Origin: Mucilaginibacter agri
GTDB lineage: Bacteria > Bacteroidota > Bacteroidia > Sphingobacteriales > Sphingobacteriaceae
Length of the DNA: 64,000 bases
Assembly: GCF_009928685.1 (NCBI RefSeq)
Contig: NZ_WWEO01000042.1
Location: 586,322-650,321 of the forward strand
Reading direction: 5' to 3'
A program made the position numbers and the translations under genes. How positions within the stretch are numbered: the stretch's first letter is position 1; the number at the start of each line of letters is the position of its first letter. Of this stretch, positions 7,576 to 16,730 are shown piece by piece. The notes beneath the pieces were generated by a model that was not told the origin of the DNA, searched no databases, and worked only from the letters and a program-made list of their open reading frames with translations.

Positions 7576-9714
7576 CTAATCAATCACCAAAGAAAAATCG
7601 ATCTGTTTCTTGGTCAGATCAACGGTTTTAACTTTGATGCGTACCTCATCGCCCAGCTGGTAAACCTTCTTTTTACGCTGGCCGATGATGGCGTAATTTT
7701 TCTCGTCGAGTGTGTAGAAGTCATCTGATATATCGCGCAGGCGTATCATACCCTCGCATTTATTTTCGATGATCTCTACATACATTCCCCATTCGGTAAC
7801 ACCGGATATTACACCGTTAAATATGTTGCCGATCTGATCTTTCAGATATTCGGCCTGTTTGTATTTAACAGACGAACGCTCTGCATCAGCCGCTTTCTTC
7901 TCCATCTCCGAACTGTGCTGGCAAAGTTTCTCGTAATGGTCTGCATTGGCCGATTGTCCGCCATTTAAATAGTGGAACAGCAACCGATGTACCATCACAT
8001 CAGGATAACGGCGTATAGGGGATGTAAAGTGTGTGTAGTGGTCAAAAGCCAAACCATAATGGCTCGAAGTTTTGGTGGTATATATCGCCTTAGCCATCGA
8101 ACGGATAGCCAGGTGTGTTAAAACGTTCTGTTCTTTTTTCCCCTCCACATCATTCATCAGGTAGTTTAAAGATTTAGCAGTCTCTTTATCCGAGCGCATG
8201 CTAATCTTATATCCAAACCTTGCCGCAAAGGTAGCAAAAGATGCCAAAGCATCGGGCTTTGGTGTATCATGGGCGCGGTATACAAATGTATATTTATGTT
8301 TGCCTTTGCCCATTTTGCTTACATGCTCGGCAACTTTACGGTTGGCCAGTAGCATAAAATCTTCAATGAGTTTATGTGCGTCTTTACGCTCTTTCACATA
8401 AACACCAATAGGTTTGCCATTATCATCGAGCTTGAACTTAACCTCTGTAGTTTCGAAGCTGATGGCCCCATTTTTAAACTTACGGTCGCGCAGAATGTGG
8501 GCGAGTTCATTAAGTTTTAAGATCTCGCTGATATAGTCGCCCTGTTGGGTTTCTATCACTTCTTGAACTTCTTCGTAAGTGAAACGGCGGTTAGAGTGAA
8601 TAATCGTTTTACCAAACCATTGTTCAACGATATTAGCTTTCTCATCCAATTCAAAAACAGCGGCAAAGCAAAGCTTATCTTCATTAGGGCGAAGCGAGCA
8701 CAAGCCATTAGAAAGGCGCTCAGGCAGCATTGGTATCACACGGTCTACCAGGTAAACCGAGGTGCCGCGGTCGAAAGCCTCGCGGTCTAAGGCCGAATCA
8801 GGGATAATGTAATGGGCAACATCAGCAATGTGTACCCCGACTTCGTAGTTGCCGTTTTCCAATATTTTAAAGGAAATGGCATCATCAAAATCTTTAGCAT
8901 CAAACGGGTCGATGGTAAAGGTTAATGTATCTCTGAAATCCCGGCGGCGTGCAATTTCGTCAGCGGTGATCACATCAGAAATAGCCTCAGCTTCTTCTTC
9001 AACCTCTTTAGGGAATGATAATGGGAAACCATACTCGGCAAGTATGGCATTCATCTCCGTATCATTTTCGCCTTGAGCACCCAATACCGCTTTAATACGG
9101 CCTATAGGGTTTTTAGCGTCAGTTGGCCACTCGGTTATTTCTGCAACGGCCTTAATGCCATTTTTTGCACCATTAAGCTCATTAAGCGGGATAAAGATGT
9201 CGTGCAGCATCTTACGGTCATCGGGTACGAAAAACGCGAATCGTTCAGATAGTTTTACTACTCCGGTAAATTCGGTTTTAGCGCGTTTAATGATCTCTAT
9301 AACCTCGCCCTCTTTACGGCGGCCTTTACTTTTGGCGTAAACGTAAATTTTAACACGATCGCCATTAAGGGCGTTGCGCAGCTTGCGCGGGGCGATAAAT
9401 ATGTCGCTTTCGCCAACCTCATCGGTTATAATAAATGCCGAACCGTCGGCCGTCATATCCACCTTACCTTCAACAAACGTTTTAAGTTCTATCAGCTGGA
9501 ACTTACCGGGGGCGGTTTCTTTTAAAACACTTTTAAAAACTTCATCCTTCAGAATCTCCAGGATTATCCCCCTCGAATCGGGATCGTTGATATTCAGCGC
9601 AGCAGATACCTGCTTATAATTTAAAGGCGTATTGGCGTTTTTCTCAAAAACATCAAGTACTAATTGGGTTAGTACGTGCTTAACAGAATTATTACTGTTT
9701 TTCTTTTTAGACAT
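7576..9714 (-). CDS. rnr: Ribonuclease R
   Basis: A 712-residue processive 3'-5' exoribonuclease of the RNB/RNase II family that degrades structured RNA. Order of domains: an N-terminal winged-helix region (residues ~10-75), two cold-shock OB domains (~80-230), the RNB catalytic domain with the metal-binding run IDPFDAKDFDDAIS at about 267-280, and a C-terminal S1 domain (~625-710, GVISGVTEWGMYVEI). The length fits Bacteroidota RNase R. The downstream prenyl synthase is likely in the same transcript. The ATG is preceded by an intergenic region that contains a heptad repeat array. Confidence 0.95.
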   Translation of the reverse strand: MSKKKNSNNSVKHVLTQLVLDVFEKNANTPLNYKQVSAALNINDPDSRGIILEILKDEVFKSVLKETAPGKFQLIELKTFVEGKVDMTADGSAFIITDEVGESDIFIAPRKLRNALNGDRVKIYVYAKSKGRRKEGEVIEIIKRAKTEFTGVVKLSERFAFFVPDDRKMLHDIFIPLNELNGAKNGIKAVAEITEWPTDAKNPIGRIKAVLGAQGENDTEMNAILAEYGFPLSFPKEVEEEAEAISDVITADEIARRRDFRDTLTFTIDPFDAKDFDDAISFKILENGNYEVGVHIADVAHYIIPDSALDREAFDRGTSVYLVDRVIPMLPERLSNGLCSLRPNEDKLCFAAVFELDEKANIVEQWFGKTIIHSNRRFTYEEVQEVIETQQGDYISEILKLNELAHILRDRKFKNGAISFETTEVKFKLDDNGKPIGVYVKERKDAHKLIEDFMLLANRKVAEHVSKMGKGKHKYTFVYRAHDTPKPDALASFATFAARFGYKISMRSDKETAKSLNYLMNDVEGKKEQNVLTHLAIRSMAKAIYTTKTSSHYGLAFDHYTHFTSPIRRYPDVMVHRLLFHYLNGGQSANADHYEKLCQHSSEMEKKAADAERSSVKYKQAEYLKDQIGNIFNGVISGVTEWGMYVEIIENKCEGMIRLRDISDDFYTLDEKNYAIIGQRKKKVYQLGDEVRIKVKTVDLTKKQIDFSLVID

Positions 9715-9747
9715 TGATGTATGTATTGGGCTAAGATAGGGAAAAGA

Positions 9748-9817
9748 GAATCAAGAATCGAGAATCAAGAGACAAGAAGAGTGAATCGGGAGTCAAGAAT
9801 CGGGAATAGAGAAATAA
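9748..9817. repeat. Ten-unit degenerate heptad array, consensus GAATCAA
   Basis: Ten consecutive 7-base units, all beginning with GA: GAATCAA, GAATCGA, GAATCAA, GAGACAA, GAAGAGT, GAATCGG, GAGTCAA, GAATCGG, GAATAGA, GAAATAA. It lies between the stop of the exonuclease gene and the start of rnr, both on the minus strand. The same unit recurs at 42340-42374. No function is known to me. Confidence 0.85.
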
Positions 9818-9859
9818 GTCCCCCCAATTGCCTTAATTCCTGGCTTTTGTTTCCTGCCT

Positions 9860-10558
9860 CTAAACAAAAACGATCATTTCTTCCGGTATCAATTCTTCTC
9901 CGCGGAAACGTTTCAATAATTGTGCCGTCGCTATCACGTCTTTCTGACAATAGGTGCTGATACGATCTAATTGGTTGTCAACCCAGTACACATGACCTAC
10001 CATGCTGCCATCAATGTCGTCTTTTGGGGTCGGGATATTGAAAATTGCGGCTAGCAGGTTAAGTGAAGTGAAATTTTTATAATCACCACATTTCCATAGC
10101 TCCATGGTGTCGAGATGGTTAACCTCCCAGGGTTTTTTACCATGTAGGTTTAACTGCGTAGGCATCTTTACACCATTGATTAACATACGACGGCAGATGT
10201 ATGGAAAATCAAATTCCTTAGCATTATGACCGCATAATATCAGATCAGACCTTCTGCCATTTAGCATGGTAGCAAACTCCTCTAACAGTTCCTTTTCACT
10301 GTGCGAGGCAAATGATTTTACCCTAAAGCCGTTGCCGCCTGTGAACATGCCTACCGAAATACAGATGATTTTACCAAACTCGGCCAGTATGCCTGCGTTG
10401 GCATAAAAATCTTCGGCGGTTTCTTCTTTACGCTGATATTTGGTTTTGGCTGCCCATAGTTTCTGCATTATCGGCGGCAAATCATCATGACTGCTGTGTT
10501 GTGGAACAGTCTCAATATCAAGCACCATAATGTTATGCAGATCGTAATTTTCGAGCAT
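9860..10558 (-). CDS. PolB-like 3'-5' exonuclease (DEDDy)
   Basis: A 232-residue stand-alone exonuclease related to the proofreading domain of family B DNA polymerases (PF10108 type). Exo I is LDIETVP at about residues 13-19, Exo II is GHNAKEFDFPYI near 115, and Exo III is YCQKDVIATAQL near 205 with the tyrosine of DEDDy enzymes. The signature acidic residues are all present, so it should be active on DNA or RNA 3' ends. No polymerase is adjacent. The protein has no signal peptide. Function in vivo is not established. Confidence 0.85.
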   Translation of the reverse strand: MLENYDLHNIMVLDIETVPQHSSHDDLPPIMQKLWAAKTKYQRKEETAEDFYANAGILAEFGKIICISVGMFTGGNGFRVKSFASHSEKELLEEFATMLNGRRSDLILCGHNAKEFDFPYICRRMLINGVKMPTQLNLHGKKPWEVNHLDTMELWKCGDYKNFTSLNLLAAIFNIPTPKDDIDGSMVGHVYWVDNQLDRISTYCQKDVIATAQLLKRFRGEELIPEEMIVFV

Positions 10559-10740
10559 GGGAAATAGGAGGTTGTGTAGGCTGGCAAATTAGTAAATTTT
10601 GTTGTTAAAAACTGCGTAATGGGGCGAGGGCTAGCGCGCTTTGGAAAGCTCTTTACTGAGGTTTGGCATAATTTTTATAATTTAAGCCCGTATGGCATAG
10701 CCATATTTAACAAATATCATCTGCACGTTAATACATATCT

Positions 10741-11466
10741 ATGAAAATAAACAAATTATCAATCGTAATACCTGCTTATAACGAAGGCAAAACCATACAC
10801 CTGATATTAAATAAGATTAAAGCAGTTGAGCTGATTGATGATATTGCGAAAGAAGTGATTATTGTTAACGATTGCTCTAAAGACGACACAGAGGAAGCGG
10901 TTGCCCGTTACCGCGAGCAAAACCCGGAGTTAGAAATTATGTATTTTAAACATGATGTTAACCAGGGTAAAGGTGCCGCGTTGCATACCGGCATCGCTAA
11001 AGCCACCGGTGATTATCTGATTATCCAGGATGCCGATTTAGAATATGATCCGGAAGAGTATAACGACTTGTTAAGACCGATTTGCAAAGGCTTTGCCGAT
11101 GTAGTTTACGGATCGCGTTTTATGGGTGCTAACCCACACCGTATCCTTTTCTTTTGGCATACCATAGGCAACCGTTGGCTAACCTTTGCATCCAATATGT
11201 TTTCGAACATGAACCTTACGGATATGGAAACCTGTTACAAACTGTTCGACCGAAAGCTGATACAGTCAATACACCTTACAGAAAAGCGCTTTGGCTTCGA
11301 ACCGGAGGTAACTATTAAATTATCGCGTGTGCCTAATTTGCGCCTTTATGAGGTCGGTATTTCTTACTATGGCCGTACTTATGATGACGGCAAGAAAATT
11401 GGATGGAAGGACGGCGTAAGGGCTATCTACTGTATCCTAAAATACGGGTTGTTTAAAGCTAAGTAG
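10741..11466 (+). CDS. Family 2 glycosyltransferase, DPM1-like
   Basis: A 241-residue GT-A fold transferase. The nucleotide-binding start is IVIPAYNEGKTI, the metal-binding DxD region is IQDADLEYDPEEY at about residue 96, and VYGSRF plus the later RRF-like GFEPEVTIKLSR segment resemble dolichol-phosphate mannosyltransferase homologues. Unlike many bacterial members it lacks C-terminal membrane helices, so it is a soluble or peripheral catalytic unit. It probably transfers a hexose from a nucleotide sugar to a polyprenyl phosphate; this is family inference. Its stop codon abuts an inverted heptad repeat. Confidence 0.85.
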   Translation: MKINKLSIVIPAYNEGKTIHLILNKIKAVELIDDIAKEVIIVNDCSKDDTEEAVARYREQNPELEIMYFKHDVNQGKGAALHTGIAKATGDYLIIQDADLEYDPEEYNDLLRPICKGFADVVYGSRFMGANPHRILFFWHTIGNRWLTFASNMFSNMNLTDMETCYKLFDRKLIQSIHLTEKRFGFEPEVTIKLSRVPNLRLYEVGISYYGRTYDDGKKIGWKDGVRAIYCILKYGLFKAK

Positions 11467-11562
11467 GTTATAGTTATTAGGTAATTGAGTTATTGGTTTT
11501 TGAAAAAGCACACATACAACGTAATAACTCAATAACCAATAACTAACCAGCTACCTAATCAT
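11464..11562. repeat. Inverted pair of heptad arrays between convergent genes
   Basis: Left array, 11464-11498: TAGGTTA TAGTTAT TAGGTAA TTGAGTT ATTGGTT. Right array, 11521-11562: GTAATAA CTCAATA ACCAATA ACTAACC AGCTACC TAATCAT. They are approximate reverse complements around a 22-nt A-rich spacer. The left copy begins at the stop codon of the glycosyltransferase, and the right copy includes the stop and last three codons of the convergent gene. It could work as a two-way terminator (inference). Confidence 0.75.
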
Positions 11563-11955
11563 CACCCCTGGTTTATTAAGCACGGGGATGCGGATGAAGT
11601 TTGATTCTACTACGCTTTCGGGCAGGAAAATAAATTTTTTGTCGAAGATGTCGCGACCGATGTAATAGCTTAACCAGTACTCATTTGTTAAACCGAAGGT
11701 AGCTTCGTCTATCGGCTCAATAAGAGCAGATGCGTTAGGTTCTATAAGCGGGATCATATGGCGTAGCACAGAGGTTTTTACGTGCTCGCCGTTTTTTTCT
11801 CCGTAGCCTTTTGAGGTAACCAATACGTTTTCAATTGGTTCATCTTTCAGGTTGATCACATACACATACCAGATCTTACTTTCAACACTTTCTTTTTCGA
11901 GGGCAACTGCAATGGCTATATCTTCAACTATATTACTGGGCAGATCTTTTTTCAT
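11551..11955 (-). CDS. Conserved protein of unknown function, 134 residues
   Basis: A soluble-looking protein without signal peptide. The central part (KIWYVYVINLKDEPIENVLV) and the alternating hydrophobic pattern suggest an all-beta sandwich. I do not recognise a family with confidence; similar short Bacteroidota proteins are sometimes mislabelled as phenylalanyl-tRNA synthetase subunits, for which there is no support here. The extreme C-terminus (VMIR plus stop) is encoded inside a heptad repeat array, so the tail may vary among relatives. It starts 22 bp after the metallo-beta-lactamase ends and may be co-transcribed with it. Confidence 0.75.
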   Translation of the reverse strand: MKKDLPSNIVEDIAIAVALEKESVESKIWYVYVINLKDEPIENVLVTSKGYGEKNGEHVKTSVLRHMIPLIEPNASALIEPIDEATFGLTNEYWLSYYIGRDIFDKKFIFLPESVVESNFIRIPVLNKPGVMIR

Positions 11956-11977
11956 AGGTATAATTGCTTTCGCTTTA

Positions 11978-12709
11978 TTAATTATTTGTAGTACCGCTAT
12001 TATGGTTCTCCAACAACTTTAACGTGTGTTGCATCGAACTATTGTCGGTCCAATCGCCATGACCCGGAATGATGGTTACAGCATCCGGATAGCGTTTAAT
12101 CAGTTTCTCTATACTTATTGGCCACGCCTTCAAGTCAGCTTCGGCTATGTTGCCTAGTGAGTTGGCATCGGTGCTTTTGATAATACAACCGCCGAAAAGC
12201 ACTTTTTGCTTCGGAAACCAAACCACTTCGTTGTCGGCAGTGTGGCCCGCGCCGGGGTAGTAAACCTCTATAGGAGTATTTCCAATATGCAATACAGTAT
12301 CGTTCTTAAACGTTTGTGATACTTTGGGATAGCCCTCGGCCAAAGCTTTAACACTTGTAGCCGCAGATGCATAAGTTTTTATTCCCTTTACCTGAAGCGC
12401 CCTAATGCCGCCAATGCGGTCATCGTGATAATGGGTGCTTACACAAAATAATATCTTTTGGTTTAGGTTTTTGGATACCCAGTCAATCAGCTGATTCGTT
12501 TGATCATCATCCCAGGGAGTATCAATCACTGCAGCGCCTTTCGGTGTGCTTAGTAACAAGCCATTTCCGCCAACTACTGAGCCCTTGAATACACCGTATG
12601 ATTCATACACATAAAAGCCATTACCCAAAGGGGTGACTTTTATGTGTTGCTTAGTTTGTGCAAGGCAACAATTGTATAAGAAACAGAAGCACAGTATAAG
12701 CCGCTTCAT
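11978..12709 (-). CDS. Subclass B1 metallo-beta-lactamase
   Basis: A 243-residue exported zinc enzyme with a signal peptide (MKRLILCFCFLYNCCLAQ). All B1 ligands are visible: His93-x-His95-x-Asp97 (STHYHDDRIGG), His156 (GAGHTADN), Cys175 (FGGCIIKS, typical of B1) and His217 (PGHGDW). The family hydrolyses penicillins, cephalosporins and carbapenems in the periplasm; activity here is inferred. It lies in a housekeeping context (topA, mnmA) with no mobile element, so it looks like an intrinsic chromosomal enzyme. topA ends its reading upstream, five bases before this gene starts, on the same strand. Confidence 0.92.
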   Translation of the reverse strand: MKRLILCFCFLYNCCLAQTKQHIKVTPLGNGFYVYESYGVFKGSVVGGNGLLLSTPKGAAVIDTPWDDDQTNQLIDWVSKNLNQKILFCVSTHYHDDRIGGIRALQVKGIKTYASAATSVKALAEGYPKVSQTFKNDTVLHIGNTPIEVYYPGAGHTADNEVVWFPKQKVLFGGCIIKSTDANSLGNIAEADLKAWPISIEKLIKRYPDAVTIIPGHGDWTDNSSMQHTLKLLENHNSGTTNN

Positions 12710-12714
12710 AGGCT

Positions 12715-15042
12715 TTATTTTTTCTTAGCAAATTTTTTACCACCAGCTTTTTTAGGCTCTTTCTCCATGGCATCGGCTAATGCTTTGCATTCGTCGTAAG
12801 TAAGTTCTAAAGGTTCTTTACCTTTCGGGATCTTAACGTTTAGCTTACCAAATTCGATGTAAGGACCCCAACGACCATTTAAGATCTTAACATCAGGATT
12901 CTCGTCAAACGTTTTCATTAGCTTTTCGGCGTCTTTTTTACGCTTTTCGAGGATGATATCTATTGCTTGTTGTTCGGAAACCTCTAACGGATCAACGCCT
13001 TTCGGTAGCGAGTAAAACGCACTGTTATGACGAATGTATGGGCCGAATTTACCAATGGCGACAGTCATATCTTTTTCTTCGAAAATACCAGCCTTTTTAG
13101 GGAGTTTAAATAGCTCTAAGGCATCTTCTAAAGATATGGTTTCGATCATTTGCCCTGCTCTTAAGCTGGCGTAAACTTTATCTTCATCGTCATTTTCGCC
13201 AATTTGTACAAATGGACCATAACGACCAATGCGTACCGACATGCGTCTGCGATTCTCAGGGTGCACTCCCAAATCGCGCTCGCCGCTTGCACGGTCGGCG
13301 TTTTGGATGGTAGATTCAACTTCCTCATGGAAAGGGTTGTAAAATTTGCGGATCATATCGGTCCACTCTTTTAAACCTTGTGCAATCTCATCAAACTGCT
13401 TTTCTACGTTGGCGGTAAAGTGAAAGTCTACAATGCCATTAAAGTGCTGTACTAAAAAATCGTTTACCACCGCACCAATATCTGTCGGGAACATTTTACC
13501 CTTTTCGGCACCTGTAGTTTCGGTTTTTTCGTCTTTAGTTATAGCGCCGTTTTTCAAAGTTAATACCCTGAAATTACGTTGTTTACCTTCGCGCTCTTCC
13601 TTAACCACATAACCCCGGTTTTGGATAGTGGAGATAGTAGGAGCGTAGGTTGATGGACGGCCTATGCCTAATTCTTCTAATTTTTTTACCAGGCTTGCTT
13701 CGGTATAACGTGCCGGTGGGCGAGAGAAACGCTCGGTAGCCGTCATGTCAGTTAACGACAGTTGCTGTCCTCTCGTTAAAGGAGGCAATATTGCGTTGGC
13801 ATCATCCTGTTGGTTATCCTCATCCTCATCAACCGATTCGAGGTACACTTTTAGGAAACCATCAAATTTCATTACCTCACCGTTCGCAACCAGTTCTTCG
13901 GGACGGGTTGAAATACCAATACGGGCAACGGTACGCTCAAACTGGGCCTCGCTCATTTGCGATGCAATGGCCCGTTTCCAGATCAATTCATACAAGCGGC
14001 GTTCAGAAGGGTCGCCGTCTGTAGTATGTTCGTTGAAATAGGTAGGTCTGATAGCCTCGTGAGCTTCCTGCGCACTGGCGGCCTTGGTTTTATATTTTCT
14101 AAGCTGATGGTATTGCGCACCATAAGCCTCATTAATCTCTTTAGCGGCTGCATCTAAAGCGGTATCCGATAAGTTTACCGAGTCGGTACGCATATAGGTG
14201 ATCTTACCAGATTCGTATAGCTTCTGGGCTACCGACATGGTACGCGATACCGAGAAACCTAACTTACGGCTGGCTTCCTGTTGCAATGTCGATGTAGTAA
14301 AAGGTGCAGCCGGCGCTCGTTTGGCTGGCTTCGTTTCTAACGAGTTGATGTTGAAGTTGGCGGCAATACAATCCTGCAAAAACTTCTCGGCATCTTCTTG
14401 TTTGGCAAAGCGTTCGCCTAATTCGGCTTTAAAAGCTTCACGACCTTTACCAAAAATGGCCACGATACGAAAGGCGGCTTCTGATTGAAACTTATTGATT
14501 TCACGCTCGCGATCAACGATCAATCTAACGGCAACAGATTGTACCCGACCGGCAGAAAGTGATGGCTTAACCTTCTTCCATAATACCGGAGAAAGCTCGA
14601 AACCAACCAGCCTGTCTAACACACGACGTGCCTGTTGGGCGTTTACCAAATTATAGTTGATAGTACGTGGATTTTCGATAGCACGCAGTATGGCTGGTTT
14701 GGTAATTTCGTGAAATACAATACGTTTAGTGTTGTTTTCTTTCAATCCTAACGTCTCATACAAGTGCCATGATATTGCTTCTCCCTCGCGGTCCTCATCG
14801 GACGCTAGCCATATCATTTCTGCTTCTTTAGCTAACTTTTTAAGTTCGCTTACCAGCTGCTTTTTATCGGCTGGTACTTCGTATTTCTGTTTAAAATCGT
14901 GTGCTATATCTATGGCATCTTCAGACTTAACCAGATCGCGGATGTGGCCATAACTCGACTTTACAGTGAAGTCTTTGCCCAGATATCCTTCGATGGTTTT
15001 GGCCTTAGCCGGTGATTCTACTATGAGTAAATTTTTTGCCAT
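12715..15042 (-). CDS. topA: DNA topoisomerase I
   Basis: A 775-residue type IA topoisomerase that relaxes negative supercoils. The TOPRIM domain opens the protein (NLLIVESPAKAKTIEGYLG, then SDEDREGEAI). The catalytic tyrosine is in ITYMRTDS at about residue 282. The C-terminal part carries topoisomerase C-terminal repeats with GRWGPY and GRYGPFVQ-like motifs and ends in a lysine-rich tail (KKAGGKKFAKKK); I see no Cys4 zinc fingers. The ATG at 15042 (MAKNLLIVES) is preferred over an upstream in-frame GTG. The metallo-beta-lactamase gene follows five bases after the stop. Confidence 0.95.
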   Translation of the reverse strand: MAKNLLIVESPAKAKTIEGYLGKDFTVKSSYGHIRDLVKSEDAIDIAHDFKQKYEVPADKKQLVSELKKLAKEAEMIWLASDEDREGEAISWHLYETLGLKENNTKRIVFHEITKPAILRAIENPRTINYNLVNAQQARRVLDRLVGFELSPVLWKKVKPSLSAGRVQSVAVRLIVDREREINKFQSEAAFRIVAIFGKGREAFKAELGERFAKQEDAEKFLQDCIAANFNINSLETKPAKRAPAAPFTTSTLQQEASRKLGFSVSRTMSVAQKLYESGKITYMRTDSVNLSDTALDAAAKEINEAYGAQYHQLRKYKTKAASAQEAHEAIRPTYFNEHTTDGDPSERRLYELIWKRAIASQMSEAQFERTVARIGISTRPEELVANGEVMKFDGFLKVYLESVDEDEDNQQDDANAILPPLTRGQQLSLTDMTATERFSRPPARYTEASLVKKLEELGIGRPSTYAPTISTIQNRGYVVKEEREGKQRNFRVLTLKNGAITKDEKTETTGAEKGKMFPTDIGAVVNDFLVQHFNGIVDFHFTANVEKQFDEIAQGLKEWTDMIRKFYNPFHEEVESTIQNADRASGERDLGVHPENRRRMSVRIGRYGPFVQIGENDDEDKVYASLRAGQMIETISLEDALELFKLPKKAGIFEEKDMTVAIGKFGPYIRHNSAFYSLPKGVDPLEVSEQQAIDIILEKRKKDAEKLMKTFDENPDVKILNGRWGPYIEFGKLNVKIPKGKEPLELTYDECKALADAMEKEPKKAGGKKFAKKK

Positions 15043-15175
15043 TAATAGTCGATTTTCTGCAAATAAACACAAAGGAAAATGAAACACGAATTTTGAGACG
15101 TGTTTTTAAAGAAAATTTATTTTTAACGATATTGTTTCAGGAGGCGTTAATTCCTACGAAAAGGCGGTGTAATTG

Positions 15176-16264
15176 TTACATTAAGAAACCACCACCAAGC
15201 AAGTCGTTTCCTTCGTAAAACACTGCCGATTGGCCCGGAGCAACACCCGATACGTTATGCAGGAAGTCTACTTTCATATGGTCGCCCATTTGCTGAATCA
15301 CACTTTCGGCACCCGCATCTTTATAGCGGATTTTGGTAACCGCTTCTAAAGGTTGGTGTATGTTTTCGTATTTAATAAGGTTAAGATTCTTAACCCAGGC
15401 TTGTTTACGTTCTAATTCGTTTTGCGTACCTAGTACCACGGTATTGGTAGCAGGCTCAATACGGGTAACAAACATTGGTTGACCCAATGCAATGCCTAAG
15501 CCCTTGCGCTGGCCGATAGTATAAAAAGGGTAGCCCTGATGTTTGCCAACTACAGTACCGTCTTCTAAAACAAAGTTTCCGCCGCCTACACGTTCGTCCA
15601 GGTCTTCAACCTTGTGGCGTAAAAATGCACGGTAGTCGTTGTCAGGCACAAAACAAATTTCGTAGCTCTCGCTTTTATGCGCCAATTCTAATTGGCCCAT
15701 ATCCAAAGCCATCTGACGAATCTCGGCCTTTGTAAAACTACCTAACGGGAATTTGGTGCGAGCCAGGTTTTGTTGCGATACACCCCAAAGCACGTAAGAC
15801 TGATCTTTGTTTTCGTCGCGGCCTTTTGATATTACGTAACGGCCGTTATCATGCTGACGGATATTTGCATAGTGGCCCGTAGCAATAAATTCGCAATCGA
15901 GTTTATCGGCACGTTTCAGTAGAGCATCCCATTTAATATGGGTGTTACATAAAACGCATGGGTTAGGGGTACGGCCGGCAAGATATTCGTCAACAAAATT
16001 GTCGATCACAAAATCACCAAACTCGTTGCGGATGTCCAATATATAATGAGGGAAGCCATAGCCAACAGCTAAAGCGCGGGCATCATTAATACTATCCAGA
16101 CTGCAACAGCCAGTTTCTTTGCTGCTACCGCCAGATGAGGCATAATCCCAGGTTTTCATGGTAAGCCCGATAACTTCGTAGCCCTGTTCATGCAACATCA
16201 CCGATGCTACCGAACTATCAACTCCACCACTCATGGCTACTAAAATTCTTCCGTGCTTACTCAT
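15176..16264 (-). CDS. mnmA: tRNA 2-thiouridylase MnmA
   Basis: A 362-residue enzyme that inserts sulfur at C2 of U34 in tRNA for Lys, Glu and Gln. The PP-loop is AMSGGVDSSVA at the N-terminus. The two catalytic cysteines are in PNPCVLC (about residue 103) and YEICFVPD (about 203). The C-terminal beta-barrel (GQPMFVTRIEP and onward) is complete. ATG at 16264 (MSKHGRILV) is preferred to an upstream in-frame TTG. topA follows on the same strand after about 130 bp that contain only a weak ACACG/CGTGT inverted repeat. Confidence 0.95.
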   Translation of the reverse strand: MSKHGRILVAMSGGVDSSVASVMLHEQGYEVIGLTMKTWDYASSGGSSKETGCCSLDSINDARALAVGYGFPHYILDIRNEFGDFVIDNFVDEYLAGRTPNPCVLCNTHIKWDALLKRADKLDCEFIATGHYANIRQHDNGRYVISKGRDENKDQSYVLWGVSQQNLARTKFPLGSFTKAEIRQMALDMGQLELAHKSESYEICFVPDNDYRAFLRHKVEDLDERVGGGNFVLEDGTVVGKHQGYPFYTIGQRKGLGIALGQPMFVTRIEPATNTVVLGTQNELERKQAWVKNLNLIKYENIHQPLEAVTKIRYKDAGAESVIQQMGDHMKVDFLHNVSGVAPGQSAVFYEGNDLLGGGFLM

Positions 16265-16400
16265 AATAATAAAGTGCAAAAGTAAGGGTTTTAAAACGCA
16301 ATAGTACTATCACACCGTCAGTATGAGGTAAAAACGTATTAATGTAAAGTTGACGTTTAATTAGTTCGGTTGGCTTATTTAGGAAGAATTTTATATAAAA

Positions 16401-16419
16401 AAGGGTGTTTTTCACCCTT
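16401..16419. other. Orphan hairpin AAGGGTG/CACCCTT
   Basis: A perfect 7-bp stem with a 5-nt T loop, in the 347-base gap between mnmA and the small peptide gene. On the minus strand it is followed by a T-rich run, which resembles a terminator, but no minus-strand gene lies upstream of it. I see nothing else in this gap before the promoter at 16562. Confidence 0.35.
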
Positions 16420-16561
16420 GACTGGTAAAAAAACGAATATTAAAATTCACTTAAACTTCACTATTTGGTTACAATGTTTGTAAGAAAAACAGATATACCG
16501 AGGTGCTTTATACAAAGCAGTTTCGAAAATGTTTAATTTATTACAAAAATGATTTTATCTA

Positions 16562-16592
16562 TTGTTGCGTGTTTGCCATGCCAATATATTTG
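16562..16592 (+). promoter_or_regulatory. Promoter for the 31-residue peptide gene
   Basis: TTG at 16562-16564, a 20-nt spacer, and TATATTTG at 16585-16592. This fits the Bacteroidota housekeeping consensus and has the same -7 sequence as the tRNA-Gly promoter in this window. The start codon follows 20 nt downstream. Confidence 0.65.
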
Positions 16593-16611
16593 AAATAAGA
16601 CCTCCAAATAA

Positions 16612-16707
16612 ATGAAAACTATTGTTTCACTAACTATCGAACAAAAACTGCAGTACATCATACTGGCAACCATTGTTTGCGTTGCCGTGGTTCATTACTT
16701 CGTATAA
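16612..16707 (+). CDS. Single-span membrane peptide, 31 residues
   Basis: An open frame of 31 codons starting MKTIVSLTIEQKL and continuing as a hydrophobic helix (YIILATIVCVAVVHYFV) to the stop. A consensus promoter ends 19 nt before the ATG and a strong terminator begins 23 nt after the stop, so it forms a complete monocistronic unit. That context is the main reason to call it; the sequence alone matches no family I know. It could be a small membrane regulator, or the transcript could act as an sRNA. No toxin-antitoxin partner is visible. Confidence 0.55.
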   Translation: MKTIVSLTIEQKLQYIILATIVCVAVVHYFV

Positions 16708-16730
16708 GTAATGTTGCAATAAAAATTACT

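Noticed and set aside
9748..9817. CRISPR array.
   Set aside because: The units are only 7 bp, degenerate, and have no spacers or cas genes.
11551..11955. Phenylalanyl-tRNA synthetase alpha subunit.
   Set aside because: No class II synthetase motif is visible in the 134 residues.
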